64,000 bases of DNA from Actinoallomurus sp963799975 (GTDB taxonomy: Bacteria > Actinomycetota > Actinomycetes > Streptosporangiales > Streptosporangiaceae), in the NCBI GenBank assembly GCA_963799975.1, contig CAWCZF010000006.1, forward strand, positions 3,286,001 through 3,350,000. Direction: 5' to 3'. Shown here piece by piece: positions 35,248 through 43,825 of this stretch; positions within the stretch are counted from its first letter, which is position 1; each line of letters opens with the position of its first letter. The notes under the pieces were generated by a model. The model was not told the DNA's origin. It did not search any database and saw only the letters and a program-made list of their open reading frames with translations. The translations under genes were made by a program, and so were the position numbers.

Positions 35248-36285
35248 ATGTACGCGTTCGCGCTGAACCTCCACCGGCTGCTCGCGTCCGACGGCGACCT
35301 CGTCTGGTCGCCGTACTCCGTCGCCTCGGCGCTCGGACTGGCCGCGGCCGGCGCGCGCGGGCGCACCCTCGACGAGCTGACCCGCGCCCTCGGCGACGCT
35401 CCGGGCGACCTCGGTCTCGCGGAGGCAGCCGCCCTCGACGACGCCGAGATCGCGGTGGCCAACACGCTCTGGCTGCGCGCGGGCCTGGCGATCGAGGAGG
35501 CCTACGAGCGCGCGGCCGGCGCCTTCCCCGGGGCGTCGCTGCACAACGCGGACTTCGCCGCCGACGCCGAGCGCGTGCGCCGTACCGTCAACGCCGAGGT
35601 CGCCAAGGCCACGCGCGACCTGATCCGCGACCTGCTGCCGCCCGGCTCGGTGGACGCCGACACCGCCGCGGTCATCGTCAACGCGCTGTACCTCAAGGTC
35701 GCCTGGCAGCAGGCGTTCGCCAAGGGCACGGCGCCGGCACCCTTCCACGCCCCCTCCGGCCGGCGGAGCGTGCCGACGATGCGCCGCACCGGGCACATGC
35801 CGTACGCCGAGGCGGACGGCTGGCGCATGGTCACGCTCGCGGCCGGCGGTGGCGTGGTCGCCGACGTGCTGCTCGGCGACGGGAGCGCCCCGCGCCCCGA
35901 GACGCTGCGGCGGCTCCACGAGGCCGCGCGCCACGTCAAGGTCGAGCTGGCGATGCCGCGGTTCCGTGTCGAGAGCTCGGCGAGCCTGCGCGGGCCACTC
36001 TCCGAGCTGGGCGTACGCACCGCGTTCACCGACGACGCCGACTTCTCCGGCATCGCCTCCGCGCCCCTGCGCATCGACCGGGTCGAGCACAAGGCCGTGC
36101 TCGACGTGGACGAGGACGGCCTGGAGGGCGCCGCGGCGACCGCGCTGATCATGGTGCCGGCGGGCATGGACCTGAGCCGGCCGGTGGAGTTCCACGTCGA
36201 CCGGCCGTTCCTGGTGCTCGTACGCCACCCGGGCACCGAGGCCGTCTACTTCCTCGCCCGCGTCACCGAGCCGGACGGCTCCTGA
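35248..36285 (+). CDS. Serpin-family protease inhibitor, no signal peptide
   Basis: 345 residues, close to the serpin core length. Serpin landmarks include LVWSPYSVASALGLAAAGAR, VIVNALYLKVAWQQAF, VELAMPRFRVESSASLRGPL and VEHKAVLDVDEDGLEGAAAT, then FHVDRPFLVLVRHPGT. The hinge (about 288-299, DEDGLEGAAATA) has small residues allowing loop insertion, although the usual Thr/Ser at P14 appears to be Leu. By spacing, P1 is near Ala305, suggesting an elastase- or subtilisin-like target. It starts directly with the first helix and so would act in the cytoplasm. It overlaps the convergent regulator gene by 40 bases. Confidence 0.85.
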   Translation: MYAFALNLHRLLASDGDLVWSPYSVASALGLAAAGARGRTLDELTRALGDAPGDLGLAEAAALDDAEIAVANTLWLRAGLAIEEAYERAAGAFPGASLHNADFAADAERVRRTVNAEVAKATRDLIRDLLPPGSVDADTAAVIVNALYLKVAWQQAFAKGTAPAPFHAPSGRRSVPTMRRTGHMPYAEADGWRMVTLAAGGGVVADVLLGDGSAPRPETLRRLHEAARHVKVELAMPRFRVESSASLRGPLSELGVRTAFTDDADFSGIASAPLRIDRVEHKAVLDVDEDGLEGAAATALIMVPAGMDLSRPVEFHVDRPFLVLVRHPGTEAVYFLARVTEPDGS

Positions 36286-37220
36286 CCGAACGCGCGGCGG
36301 TACGCGCGCGGGCTGGTGCCGGCGACGCGCCGGAAGCGGTCGCGGAACGCCGTCGGCGAGCCGAACCCGACCTGGGCGGCGATGCGGTCCACCGGGTGCG
36401 CGGTGGTCTCCAGGAGGTGCTGTGCCCGGCGGATGCGTGCGCGGAGCAGCCACTGGAGCGGCGTCGTGCCGGTCTGCTCGCGAAAGCGCCGGTTGAGCGT
36501 GCGGGTGCTCATGCCGGCGCGGGAGGCGATGTCGTCGAGGGTGAGTTCGCGCCCGGCGTTGTCCTCCATCCACCGCAGCACCGGCTCCAGCGCCGCGCCG
36601 CGCGGCGTGGGCGGCCGCTCGTGCACGATGAACTGCGCCTGGCCGCCCTCACGCTCCAGCGCCATCACCGACAGGCGCGCGGCGTCGGCCGCGACGGCCG
36701 AGCCGTGGTCGCGCCGGACCAGATGCAGGCACAGGTCCAGGCCGGCCGCCGCGCCGGCCGAGGTGAGGATCTGGCCCTCGTCCACGTAGAGCACGTCCGG
36801 GTCCACCTCGACCTCGGGAAAACGTGCGGCCAGGGCCTCGGCCGCGACCCAGTGGGTGGTGGCGCGGCGGCCGTCGAGCAGGCCGGCCGCGGCGAGGACG
36901 AAGGCGCCCGCGCAGATCGAGGCGATGCGCGTGCCGGCCGAGGCCGCGTCGCGCAGCGCGGCCAGGACGCCCTCCGGCACCGGGGCGCACGGGTCGGCGA
37001 CGCCCGGCACGATGATCGTGTCCGCCCCGGCCAGCGCGGTCAGGTCACCGGGCGCGCGTAGCGTGAAGGCCCCGGCGTCGACCTCGGGCGACGGCGCGCA
37101 GACGCGTACGCGGTAGGGCATGCGCCCGTCCGGCAGGCGGGTGCGGCCGAACACCTCCAGCGGGGTGGTCAGGTCGAAGCCGACGACCCCGTCCAGCGCG
37201 AGTACGACGACCGAGTGCAT
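36246..37220 (-). CDS. GlxA-type regulator (DJ-1/PfpI + AraC helix-turn-helix)
   Basis: 324 residues. The DJ-1/PfpI-like domain (about 1-170) has LDGVVGFDLTTPLEVFGRTR and the nucleophile-elbow region ICAGAFVLAAAGLLDGRRAT. The AraC domain (about 210-310) has LTLDDIASRAGMSTRTLNRR and VDRIAAQVGFGSPTAFRDRF. Such proteins activate or repress detoxification or nitrogen genes. Start ATG at 37220 is chosen; GTG at 37226 is possible. Its 3' end overlaps the serpin gene on the opposite strand. Confidence 0.87.
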   Translation of the reverse strand: MHSVVVLALDGVVGFDLTTPLEVFGRTRLPDGRMPYRVRVCAPSPEVDAGAFTLRAPGDLTALAGADTIIVPGVADPCAPVPEGVLAALRDAASAGTRIASICAGAFVLAAAGLLDGRRATTHWVAAEALAARFPEVEVDPDVLYVDEGQILTSAGAAAGLDLCLHLVRRDHGSAVAADAARLSVMALEREGGQAQFIVHERPPTPRGAALEPVLRWMEDNAGRELTLDDIASRAGMSTRTLNRRFREQTGTTPLQWLLRARIRRAQHLLETTAHPVDRIAAQVGFGSPTAFRDRFRRVAGTSPRAYRRAFGQEPSGSVTRARK

Positions 37221-37406
37221 GGCCACAATCTAGGCGGGCCACCGTTTCTCGCCAAGGGTCCTGAGCAGCGGCTTCCGTTCGCCGCCCCCGTGATCGGGCG
37301 TTGGCGAGAATCCGGTGGATGTTGGCGTTGGAGCCACTGGTACGCCCGCGTACGCCGGCCTAGGTTCGGCCACGGCAACCGTCTCCTCACGAAGGCAACC
37401 GGCTCC

Positions 37407-37844
37407 GTGACCAAGATCCTCCTCATCGTGCACGTCCTGGCCGCCGTCATCGCGGTCGGGCCGGTGGCCGTCGCCGCCAGCATGTTCCCCGCCGCGGCCC
37501 GGCGCGCCGCGGGCGACCCCGGCGGGCGCGGCCCGGCCGAGGTGCGGGTCCTCCACCGGATCTGCCGGGTCTACGCCCTGGCCGGCGTCGCCGTACCGGT
37601 CTTCGGGCTCGCCACCGCCGGCGCCATGCACGTCATGGGCGACGCCTGGGTGATCGTCTCGATCGCGCTGACCGCGCTGGCCGCCGCCGTGCTCCTGCTG
37701 CTCGTGCTGCCCCGGCAGGCCGCGCTGCTGCGGCACGCCGGGGCGCCGGCGCGCCTGGCCATGTACACGGGGATGTTCAACCTCCTGTGGGCCGCCGTCA
37801 CCGTACTGATGATCGTCCGGCCTGGATCCACCACGGGAGCGTGA
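37407..37844 (+). CDS. Four-helix membrane protein (DUF2269-like)
   Basis: 145 residues beginning VTKILLIVHVLAAVIAVGPV, with four hydrophobic segments and a conserved-looking LHRICRVYALAGVAVPVFGL. It resembles DUF2269-type integral membrane proteins of unknown role. GTG at 37407 begins the protein directly at helix one; the upstream open frame to 37215 overlaps the divergent regulator start and lacks coding character. Confidence 0.7.
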   Translation: MTKILLIVHVLAAVIAVGPVAVAASMFPAAARRAAGDPGGRGPAEVRVLHRICRVYALAGVAVPVFGLATAGAMHVMGDAWVIVSIALTALAAAVLLLLVLPRQAALLRHAGAPARLAMYTGMFNLLWAAVTVLMIVRPGSTTGA

Positions 37845-38187
37845 CGGTCCACGTGATCTGCGTCACCCGCCGCGCGTTACAGCCGGGACCGCCTCAGGCC
37901 ATCGCGCGACCCGCGGTCCCGCGAGATCGCCGGCGGCGCGCGCCGCACGCGTGGGAGGCCGTTCGTCCTCGTTGGAGGCGGACCCGGCCGGCGGCGTACG
38001 CGTGCGGGCCGCCTCCGCCCCGGCACGAATCGCCCCCGGAATACCCGCCTTCGCGCGTGCGCTGTTCCACAAAGTGGCCGGTCCGGATGCTGAGACTCTC
38101 CAGCCTTGCATCGTGGGCGGTCACGGACGAGTAGCCTTGTCTCGATTACAGATCCACCTGCGAGCGCGGAAGAGGGCGATCTCCGCC
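37845..38187. other. Region upstream of kgd, no gene seen
   Basis: 343 bases without a supported gene. The open frame of kgd continues into it, but the composition and lack of homology to the Kgd N-terminus argue against translation. The kgd promoter should lie here; I cannot place it with confidence. Confidence 0.4.
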
Positions 38188-41100
38188 GTGTCGACTCAGT
38201 CGTCGCGATCCTCCGCCGGTCAGACCACTCCCGACTTCGGGCCCAACGAGTGGCTGGTCGACGAGCTTTACCAAAAGTATCTGGAAGACCCCAACTCGGT
38301 GGACCGAGCCTGGTGGAACTTCTTCGCGGACTACCAGCCGGACCGCCCGGCGAAGGCCGCCGACGACACGGCCGCGTCCCCTCCGACACCTCAGGCGGCC
38401 CCGGAGCGTACGAGCTCACCGGTTCAGACGGCACCCTCGTCGCCGCGGCCCGAGCCCGAACGGCAGGAACGGCCCGCCGAGACGGCGCCCAAGCCGGAAA
38501 AGGCGGCCAAGGCGGAGAAGCCGGCGAAGAAGCCCGCCCCCGCTCCGCCGATCCCCAGCGGCGCGCAGGAGATCCGCCTGCGCGGCGTCGCCGCGCGCAC
38601 GGTCACCAACATGGAGGCCAGCCTGGAGGTGCCCACCGCGACGAGCGTTCGCGCGGTGCCGGCCAAGCTCCTGATCGACAACCGCATCGTCATCAACAAC
38701 CACCTCAAGCGCGGGCGCGGCGGCAAGGTCTCCTTCACGCACCTGATCGGCTACGCGCTGGTCAAGGCGTTGCAGACGATGCCGGAGATGAACTCCTCCT
38801 ACCACGAGGTCGAGGGCAAGCCCACCCTCGTACGCCCCGAGCACGTCAACTTCGGCCTGGCGATCGACCTGAAGAAGGACGACGGCCAGCGCCAGCTCGT
38901 CGTGCCCAACATCAAGACCGCCGAGACCCTCGACTTCCGCCAGTTCTGGGCGGCCTACGAAGAGGTCGTGCGCAAGGCGCGGGGCAACAAGCTCACCATC
39001 GACGACTACGCCGGCACGACGATCAGCCTGACCAACCCCGGCACGATCGGCACCGTGCACTCGGTGCCGCGGCTCATGCCCGGCCAGGGCACGATCATCG
39101 GCGTCGGCGCGATGGAGTACCCGGCCGAGTACGCCGGCACCTCCGAAGAGGCGCTCGCCCGGCTCGGCATCAGCAAGGTCATGACGCTGACCTCGACCTA
39201 TGACCACCGCATCATCCAGGGCGCGCAGTCCGGCGACTTCCTGCGCATGGTGCACCGGCTGCTGCTCGGCGAGGACGAGTTCTACGACGAGATCTTCGAG
39301 GCGCTGCGCATCCCGTACGAGCCGGTGCGCTGGGTGCAGGACATCAGCGCCACCCACGAGGACGACGTCGCCAAGGTCGCCCGGGTGCACGAGCTGATCC
39401 ACGCCTACCGGGTGCGCGGCCACCTCATGGCCGACACCGACCCGCTGGAGTACACCCAGCGCCGGCACCCCGACCTCGACGTGCTCAAGCACGGGCTCAC
39501 CCTGTGGGACCTGGAGCGCGAGTTCGCCACCGGCGGCTTCGGCGGCAAGCCGACGATGAAGCTGCGCGACATCCTCGGCGTGCTGCGCAACTCCTACTGC
39601 CGCACGGTCGGCATCGAGTACATGCACATCCAGGACCCCAAGGAGCGCGCCTGGATCCAGGAGCGGGTCGAGGTCCCGTCTGGCAAGCCCGACCGCGAGG
39701 AGCAGAAGCACATCCTCGGGCGGCTCAACACGGCCGAGGCGTTCGAGACGTTCCTGCAGACCAAGTTCGTCGGCCAGAAGCGCTTCTCGCTGGAGGGCGG
39801 CGAGTCGCTGATCCCGCTGCTGGACGCGGCGATCACCGCGGCCGCGCAGGCGCACCTCGACGAGGTCGTCATCGGCATGGCGCACCGGGGGCGGCTCAAC
39901 GTCCTGGCCAACATCGTCGGCAAGTCCTACGGCCAGATCTTCGGCGAGTTCGAGGGCAACCTCGACCCCCGCAGCGCGCAGGGCTCTGGAGACGTGAAGT
40001 ACCACCTGGGCGCGGACGGCGACTTCGTGGCACGCGACGGCTCGAAGATCCGCACCTCGCTGGTGGCCAACCCGAGCCACCTGGAGACCGTCGACCCGGT
40101 CGCCGAAGGTGTCGTACGCGCCAAGCAGGACGTGCTCGACGTCGGCGAGGGGGGCTTCACGGTGATGCCGATCCTCCTCCACGGCGACGCGGCCTTCGCC
40201 GGCCAGGGCGTCGTGGCCGAGACGCTGAACCTCTCCCAGCTGCGCGGCTACCGCACCGGCGGCAGCCTGCACGTCGTGGTCAACAACCAGGTCGGGTTCA
40301 CCACGGCGCCGGAGTACTCCCGCTCCAGCGTCTACGCCACCGACGTCGCCCGTATGATCCAGGCGCCGATCTTCCACGTCAACGGCGATGACCCCGAGCA
40401 GTGCGCGCGGGTCGCCCAGCTCGCGTTCGAGTACCGGCAGGCGTTCAACAAGGACGTCGTCATCGACCTGATCTGCTACCGGCGGCGCGGCCACAACGAG
40501 GCCGACAACCCGTCGTTCACGCAGCCGCTGATGTACGACCTCATCGACGCCAAGCGCTCGGTGCGCAAGCTCTACACCGAGGCGCTCATCGGCCGCGGCG
40601 ACATCAGCGTCGAAGAGGCCGAGCAGGCGCTGCGCGACTACCAGGAGCAGCTCGAGCGGGCGTTCAGCGAGACCCGCGAGGCGACCCGGCAGCCCCCGCA
40701 GGAGAGCTTCACCAAGCCCGACACCGAGCGCATCCCGGTCGACCACACCGGCGTCCCGACGGCCATCTCGCAGGAGACGGTCAAGCGGATCATCGACACG
40801 CTGCTCAACCTGCCGGAGGGCTTCTCGCCGCACCCGCGGCTCCAGCCGCTCCTGCAAAAGCGCGCGCAGATGGTCGAGGAGGACGCGATCGACTGGGCGA
40901 CGGGTGAGATGTTCGCCCTGGGCGCGCTGCTCATCGACGGCCGCCCGGTGCGCCTGGTCGGCCAGGACACCCGCCGCGGCACGTTCGGCCAGCGGCACGC
41001 GGTGCTGTTCGACCGCAAGTCCGGCGAGGAGTACACCCCGCTCAAGCAGTTCGGCCAGGGCACCTCGAAGTTCTACGTGCACGACTCGCTGCTCAGCGAG

Positions 41101-41910
41101 TACGCCGCGATGGGCTTCGAGTACGGCTACTCCATGACCCGGCCGGACGCGCTGGTCTGCTGGGAGGCCCAGTTCGGCGACTTCGCCAACGGCGCCCAGT
41201 CGATCATGGACGAGTACATCTCGTCGGGCGAGCAGAAGTGGGGCCAGCACTCCTCGGTCGTCCTGATGCTGCCGCACGGCTACGAGGGCCAGGGCCCGGA
41301 CCACTCTTCCGCGCGCATCGAGCGTTACCTCCAGTGCTGCGCGCAGGACAACATGACGGTCGCCCAGCCCACCACCCCGGCCAACTACTTCCACCTGCTG
41401 CGCTGGCAGGCGCTGTCGCCGCGGGAGAAGCCGCTGATCATCTTCACGCCGAAGTCCATGCTGCGGCTGAAGGCGGCGACGTCGGCCACCGAGGAGTTCA
41501 CCTCCGGGTCGTTCCAGCCGGTGATCCCCGACCCGGTCGACCCGGCCGGCGTACGCCGGGTGGTGCTCAGCTCCGGCAAGATCTACTACGACCTGCTCAA
41601 CGCGCGTGAGAAGGCCGGGGACACCTCGACCGCGCTCCTGCGCGTCGAGCGGCTCTACCCGCTGCCGGGCGATGAGATCAAGGCGGAGCTGGCCAAGTAC
41701 CCGGCCGACGCCGAGCTGATCTGGGCCCAGGACGAGCCCGCCAACATGGGCGCCTGGCCGTTCATGGCGCTCAAGCTGCCGCCGCAGCTCGAGGGCCGCG
41801 AGCTGAAGCGGGTCTCCCGTCAGGCCAGTTCGTCGCCGGCGGTCGGCTCGGCCAAGATGCACACCGCCGAACAGCAGGGACTGGTCGCCGCCATCTTCGG
41901 CGACGACTGA
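38188..41910 (+). CDS. kgd: 2-oxoglutarate decarboxylase/dehydrogenase E1-E2 fusion (Kgd)
   Basis: 1,240 residues, the length of mycobacterial Kgd. The N-terminal tail reads DFGPNEWLVDELYQKYLEDP. A Pro/Ala/Lys linker (about 55-125) follows, then an E2 succinyltransferase-like domain (about 130-380) with VMTLTSTYDHRIIQGAQSGD. The thiamine-dependent E1 part (about 390-1,240) has VIGMAHRGRLNVLANIVGKS, LVANPSHLETVDPVAEGVVR and CYRRRGHNEADNP. It converts 2-oxoglutarate in the TCA cycle, and in actinobacteria is controlled by the FHA protein GarA/OdhI. Start GTG at 38188 aligns with the family N-terminus. No frameshift was seen. Confidence 0.95.
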   Translation: MSTQSSRSSAGQTTPDFGPNEWLVDELYQKYLEDPNSVDRAWWNFFADYQPDRPAKAADDTAASPPTPQAAPERTSSPVQTAPSSPRPEPERQERPAETAPKPEKAAKAEKPAKKPAPAPPIPSGAQEIRLRGVAARTVTNMEASLEVPTATSVRAVPAKLLIDNRIVINNHLKRGRGGKVSFTHLIGYALVKALQTMPEMNSSYHEVEGKPTLVRPEHVNFGLAIDLKKDDGQRQLVVPNIKTAETLDFRQFWAAYEEVVRKARGNKLTIDDYAGTTISLTNPGTIGTVHSVPRLMPGQGTIIGVGAMEYPAEYAGTSEEALARLGISKVMTLTSTYDHRIIQGAQSGDFLRMVHRLLLGEDEFYDEIFEALRIPYEPVRWVQDISATHEDDVAKVARVHELIHAYRVRGHLMADTDPLEYTQRRHPDLDVLKHGLTLWDLEREFATGGFGGKPTMKLRDILGVLRNSYCRTVGIEYMHIQDPKERAWIQERVEVPSGKPDREEQKHILGRLNTAEAFETFLQTKFVGQKRFSLEGGESLIPLLDAAITAAAQAHLDEVVIGMAHRGRLNVLANIVGKSYGQIFGEFEGNLDPRSAQGSGDVKYHLGADGDFVARDGSKIRTSLVANPSHLETVDPVAEGVVRAKQDVLDVGEGGFTVMPILLHGDAAFAGQGVVAETLNLSQLRGYRTGGSLHVVVNNQVGFTTAPEYSRSSVYATDVARMIQAPIFHVNGDDPEQCARVAQLAFEYRQAFNKDVVIDLICYRRRGHNEADNPSFTQPLMYDLIDAKRSVRKLYTEALIGRGDISVEEAEQALRDYQEQLERAFSETREATRQPPQESFTKPDTERIPVDHTGVPTAISQETVKRIIDTLLNLPEGFSPHPRLQPLLQKRAQMVEEDAIDWATGEMFALGALLIDGRPVRLVGQDTRRGTFGQRHAVLFDRKSGEEYTPLKQFGQGTSKFYVHDSLLSEYAAMGFEYGYSMTRPDALVCWEAQFGDFANGAQSIMDEYISSGEQKWGQHSSVVLMLPHGYEGQGPDHSSARIERYLQCCAQDNMTVAQPTTPANYFHLLRWQALSPREKPLIIFTPKSMLRLKAATSATEEFTSGSFQPVIPDPVDPAGVRRVVLSSGKIYYDLLNAREKAGDTSTALLRVERLYPLPGDEIKAELAKYPADAELIWAQDEPANMGAWPFMALKLPPQLEGRELKRVSRQASSSPAVGSAKMHTAEQQGLVAAIFGDD

Positions 41911-41924
41911 GGATCTCTCCGCGC

Positions 41925-41959
41925 CCGGTGCCCCGTACGCCTCGCGTGCGGGGCACCGG
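41925..41959. terminator. Hairpin after kgd
   Basis: CCGGTGCCCCG (41925-41935) and CGGGGCACCGG (41949-41959) form an 11-base perfect stem with a 13-base loop, 15 bases after the kgd stop. It separates kgd from the small DUF6104 gene. Confidence 0.7.
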
Positions 41960-41980
41960 CCGTACAGGAAGCCAGGGTGC

Positions 41981-42160
41981 ATGTACTTCACCGATCGGGG
42001 TATCGAGGAACTCTCCGAGCGTCGTGGCACCGAAGAGGTGTCGCTGGCCTGGATGGCCGACCGGCTCAGGGAGTTCGTCGACCTGAACCCCGAGTTCGAG
42101 ACGCCGGTCGAGCGACTCGCCACCTGGCTGGCCAGGCTGGACGACGAGGACGACGACTGA
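41981..42160 (+). CDS. DUF6104 small acidic protein, 59 aa
   Basis: MYFTDRGIEELSERRGTEEV begins the protein and it ends ARLDDEDDD. This small acidic protein follows kgd/sucA in many Streptomyces-like genomes; I recognise it as DUF6104. The start ATG at 41981 lies 22 bases after a strong hairpin. Function is unknown; conserved linkage suggests a link to 2-oxoglutarate metabolism, or simply stable gene order. Confidence 0.8.
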   Translation: MYFTDRGIEELSERRGTEEVSLAWMADRLREFVDLNPEFETPVERLATWLARLDDEDDD

Positions 42161-42184
42161 TCCGGGCCTGCGGGCGGCCGACCC

Positions 42185-42201
42185 AAGACGCGATACATCT
42201 T
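42185..42201. promoter_or_regulatory. PadR-type box 1 of the DUF4097-padR operon
   Basis: AAGACGCGATACATCTT, first of two similar 17-base boxes upstream of the DUF4097 gene. Ends AAGA/TCTT are complementary. Probably bound by the PadR protein encoded at 43087. Confidence 0.55.
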
Positions 42202-42210
42202 GACTTTCGG

Positions 42211-42227
42211 AAGACGCGACATATCTT
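42211..42227. promoter_or_regulatory. PadR-type box 2 of the DUF4097-padR operon
   Basis: AAGACGCGACATATCTT, 26 bases downstream of box 1 and 36 bases before the DUF4097 start. Twenty-six bases is about two and a half helical turns. Confidence 0.55.
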
Positions 42228-42262
42228 GTTATGAGAGCGTTCCGACGGAAGGGAATCCCACC

Positions 42263-43090
42263 ATGGCGCGCTGGACGGTCGAAGAGCCGACGAAGATCGA
42301 TTTCGACGGCGTGGTCGCGCTCAAGGCGAACATCGTGGCGGGCACGGTCTCCGTGCTGCCGACGAGCGACCGCCCCACCCTGCACGTGAGCGAGATCTCC
42401 GGTCATCCGCTCGAGGTCGTGCACGAGGCGGGCATGCTGAGCCTCACGCAGAAGAGCAACGGCGTGGAGGGCGTCCTGCGGTGGCTCCAGAACACCCGAG
42501 GGCGTGCCACGATCACGGTCACCGTGCCCAGGGACTGCCCGGTCACCCTCAACCTGGTCACCGCGGGCGCCGTCCTCACCGGGTTGTCCGGACGGGTCTC
42601 GGTCAAGACGGCCGCCGGCGGCGTGACCCTCGACGGCGTGACCGGCGTGGTCGACGTGACGACCGCGACCGGCGCGATCGAGGCGCAGGGGGTCGGCGGG
42701 TCGTTCACCTTCAACTCGGTCTCCGGCGACCTCGCCCTGGTCCACGGCACCCTCGACAAGCTGAGCGCCCACTCCGTCAGCGGGCAGATCACCACCGACG
42801 TCGACCTGGACGCCTCGGCCGGGGTCCAGATCAGGACCGTCTCCGGCGAGGTGACGCTGCGCCTGCCGGAGTCCATCTCGGCCAAGGTCTCGCTGGCTTC
42901 GGTGAACGGCCGGATCGACGCGGACTTCGACGGCCTCGAGCGCGGAGAACGCGGCATGCCCAAGACCGTCACCGGTACGCTCGGCGGCGGTGCGGCGTCC
43001 CTGAACGTCAACTCCGTGTCCGGTGCCATCACGGTCCTGAGCCGTCCCGATCCTGAAGCGCTGAACAGCGAAGGAGAGCACGACCGATGA
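42263..43090 (+). CDS. DUF4097 beta-helix-repeat protein
   Basis: 275 residues. Repeating short beta-strands with the pattern VSVKTAAGGVTLDGVTGVVD, VDVTTATGAIEAQGVGGSFT and NSVSGDLALVHGTLDKLSAH form a right-handed beta-helix/adhesin-like domain (DUF4097). No signal peptide or membrane helix is seen, so it is probably cytoplasmic. The ATG at 42263 is preferred; the open frame begins earlier inside the operator boxes. Its stop overlaps the padR start (ATGA), an operon arrangement common in actinomycetes. Confidence 0.84.
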   Translation: MARWTVEEPTKIDFDGVVALKANIVAGTVSVLPTSDRPTLHVSEISGHPLEVVHEAGMLSLTQKSNGVEGVLRWLQNTRGRATITVTVPRDCPVTLNLVTAGAVLTGLSGRVSVKTAAGGVTLDGVTGVVDVTTATGAIEAQGVGGSFTFNSVSGDLALVHGTLDKLSAHSVSGQITTDVDLDASAGVQIRTVSGEVTLRLPESISAKVSLASVNGRIDADFDGLERGERGMPKTVTGTLGGGAASLNVNSVSGAITVLSRPDPEALNSEGEHDR

Positions 43091-43806
43091 GTCCGGTGTT
43101 CGGCCACGGCCGGCTGAGGCTGTATCTGCTGAAGCTGCTCGAAGAGAGCCCGCGGCACGGCTATGAGGTCATCAGGCTGCTCCAGGACCGCTTCCTCGGC
43201 GTCTACTCGCCCTCCCCCGGCACCATCTACCCTCGGCTGGCCCGCCTGGAGGAGGAGGGCCTGGTCACGCACGAGGTGGTCAAGGGCAAGAAGGTCTACA
43301 AGCTCACCGACGCGGGCCGTGCCGAACTCGAACGCCGCATGGACGAGCTGGCCGAGCTGGAGGACGAGCTGACCGAGTCGGTCCGCGACATCGCCCGCGA
43401 GGTGCAGGAGGACGTGCGCGACACGGTGCGCTCCCTGCGCGAGGAGCTGACCCATGCCGCACGCGAGATGCGCAAGCAGGGCCCGGTCGGCGCGACGCAG
43501 AACCTCAAGGAGACCCAGCAGCGGCAGAAGGACGAGTGGCGCCGCCAGAAGGAGCACTGGAAGGACCAGAAGCGCGTTCTGAAGGAAGAGTGGCGGTACA
43601 CCTGGGAGGACGCATGGGCGACCGCGACGGGCTCGCCGGAGGACGCCGCGCGCGTGAAGCTCGACCGTACGCTGCGCAAGTTCGTGGAGGACGTACGTGC
43701 CGCATCGTCGGACGGCCTGGATGAGGACCGCCTCGCCCAGATGCGCGAGCTGCTCGCCGAGACCTCCCAGCGCATCCGGGCGGAGATCTTCCCCGTCGAC
43801 GACTGA
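43087..43806 (+). CDS. PadR-family regulator with long coiled coil
   Basis: 239 residues. The winged helix (about 1-75) reads LRLYLLKLLEESPRHGYEVI, then YSPSPGTIYPRLARLEEEGL. It is followed by a long charged coiled coil (about 75-175: RRMDELAELEDELTESVRDI, then KETQQRQKDEWRRQKEHW) and a short C-terminal helical part. PadR repressors respond to phenolics, antibiotics or envelope stress. It is translationally coupled to DUF4097, and two matching boxes upstream suggest autoregulation. Confidence 0.87.
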   Translation: MSPVFGHGRLRLYLLKLLEESPRHGYEVIRLLQDRFLGVYSPSPGTIYPRLARLEEEGLVTHEVVKGKKVYKLTDAGRAELERRMDELAELEDELTESVRDIAREVQEDVRDTVRSLREELTHAAREMRKQGPVGATQNLKETQQRQKDEWRRQKEHWKDQKRVLKEEWRYTWEDAWATATGSPEDAARVKLDRTLRKFVEDVRAASSDGLDEDRLAQMRELLAETSQRIRAEIFPVDD

Positions 43807-43825
43807 CCGCCGGAGCCGGCGGTCA
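43804..43825. terminator. Palindromic terminator containing both convergent stop codons
   Basis: TGACCGCCGG (43804-43813), AG, CCGGCGGTCA (43816-43825) is a perfect inverted repeat. The left TGA is the padR stop, and the right TCA is the stop of the convergent dehydrogenase gene read on the minus strand. Confidence 0.6.

Noticed and set aside
37951..38187. N-terminal extension of Kgd
   Set aside because: The conserved N-terminus begins at GTG 38188, and the upstream frame has Arg/Pro-rich noise composition.
38416..42222. A 1,268-codon open frame on the minus strand
   Set aside because: Antisense to kgd, whose sequence is clearly conserved. Composition is typical of a shadow frame.
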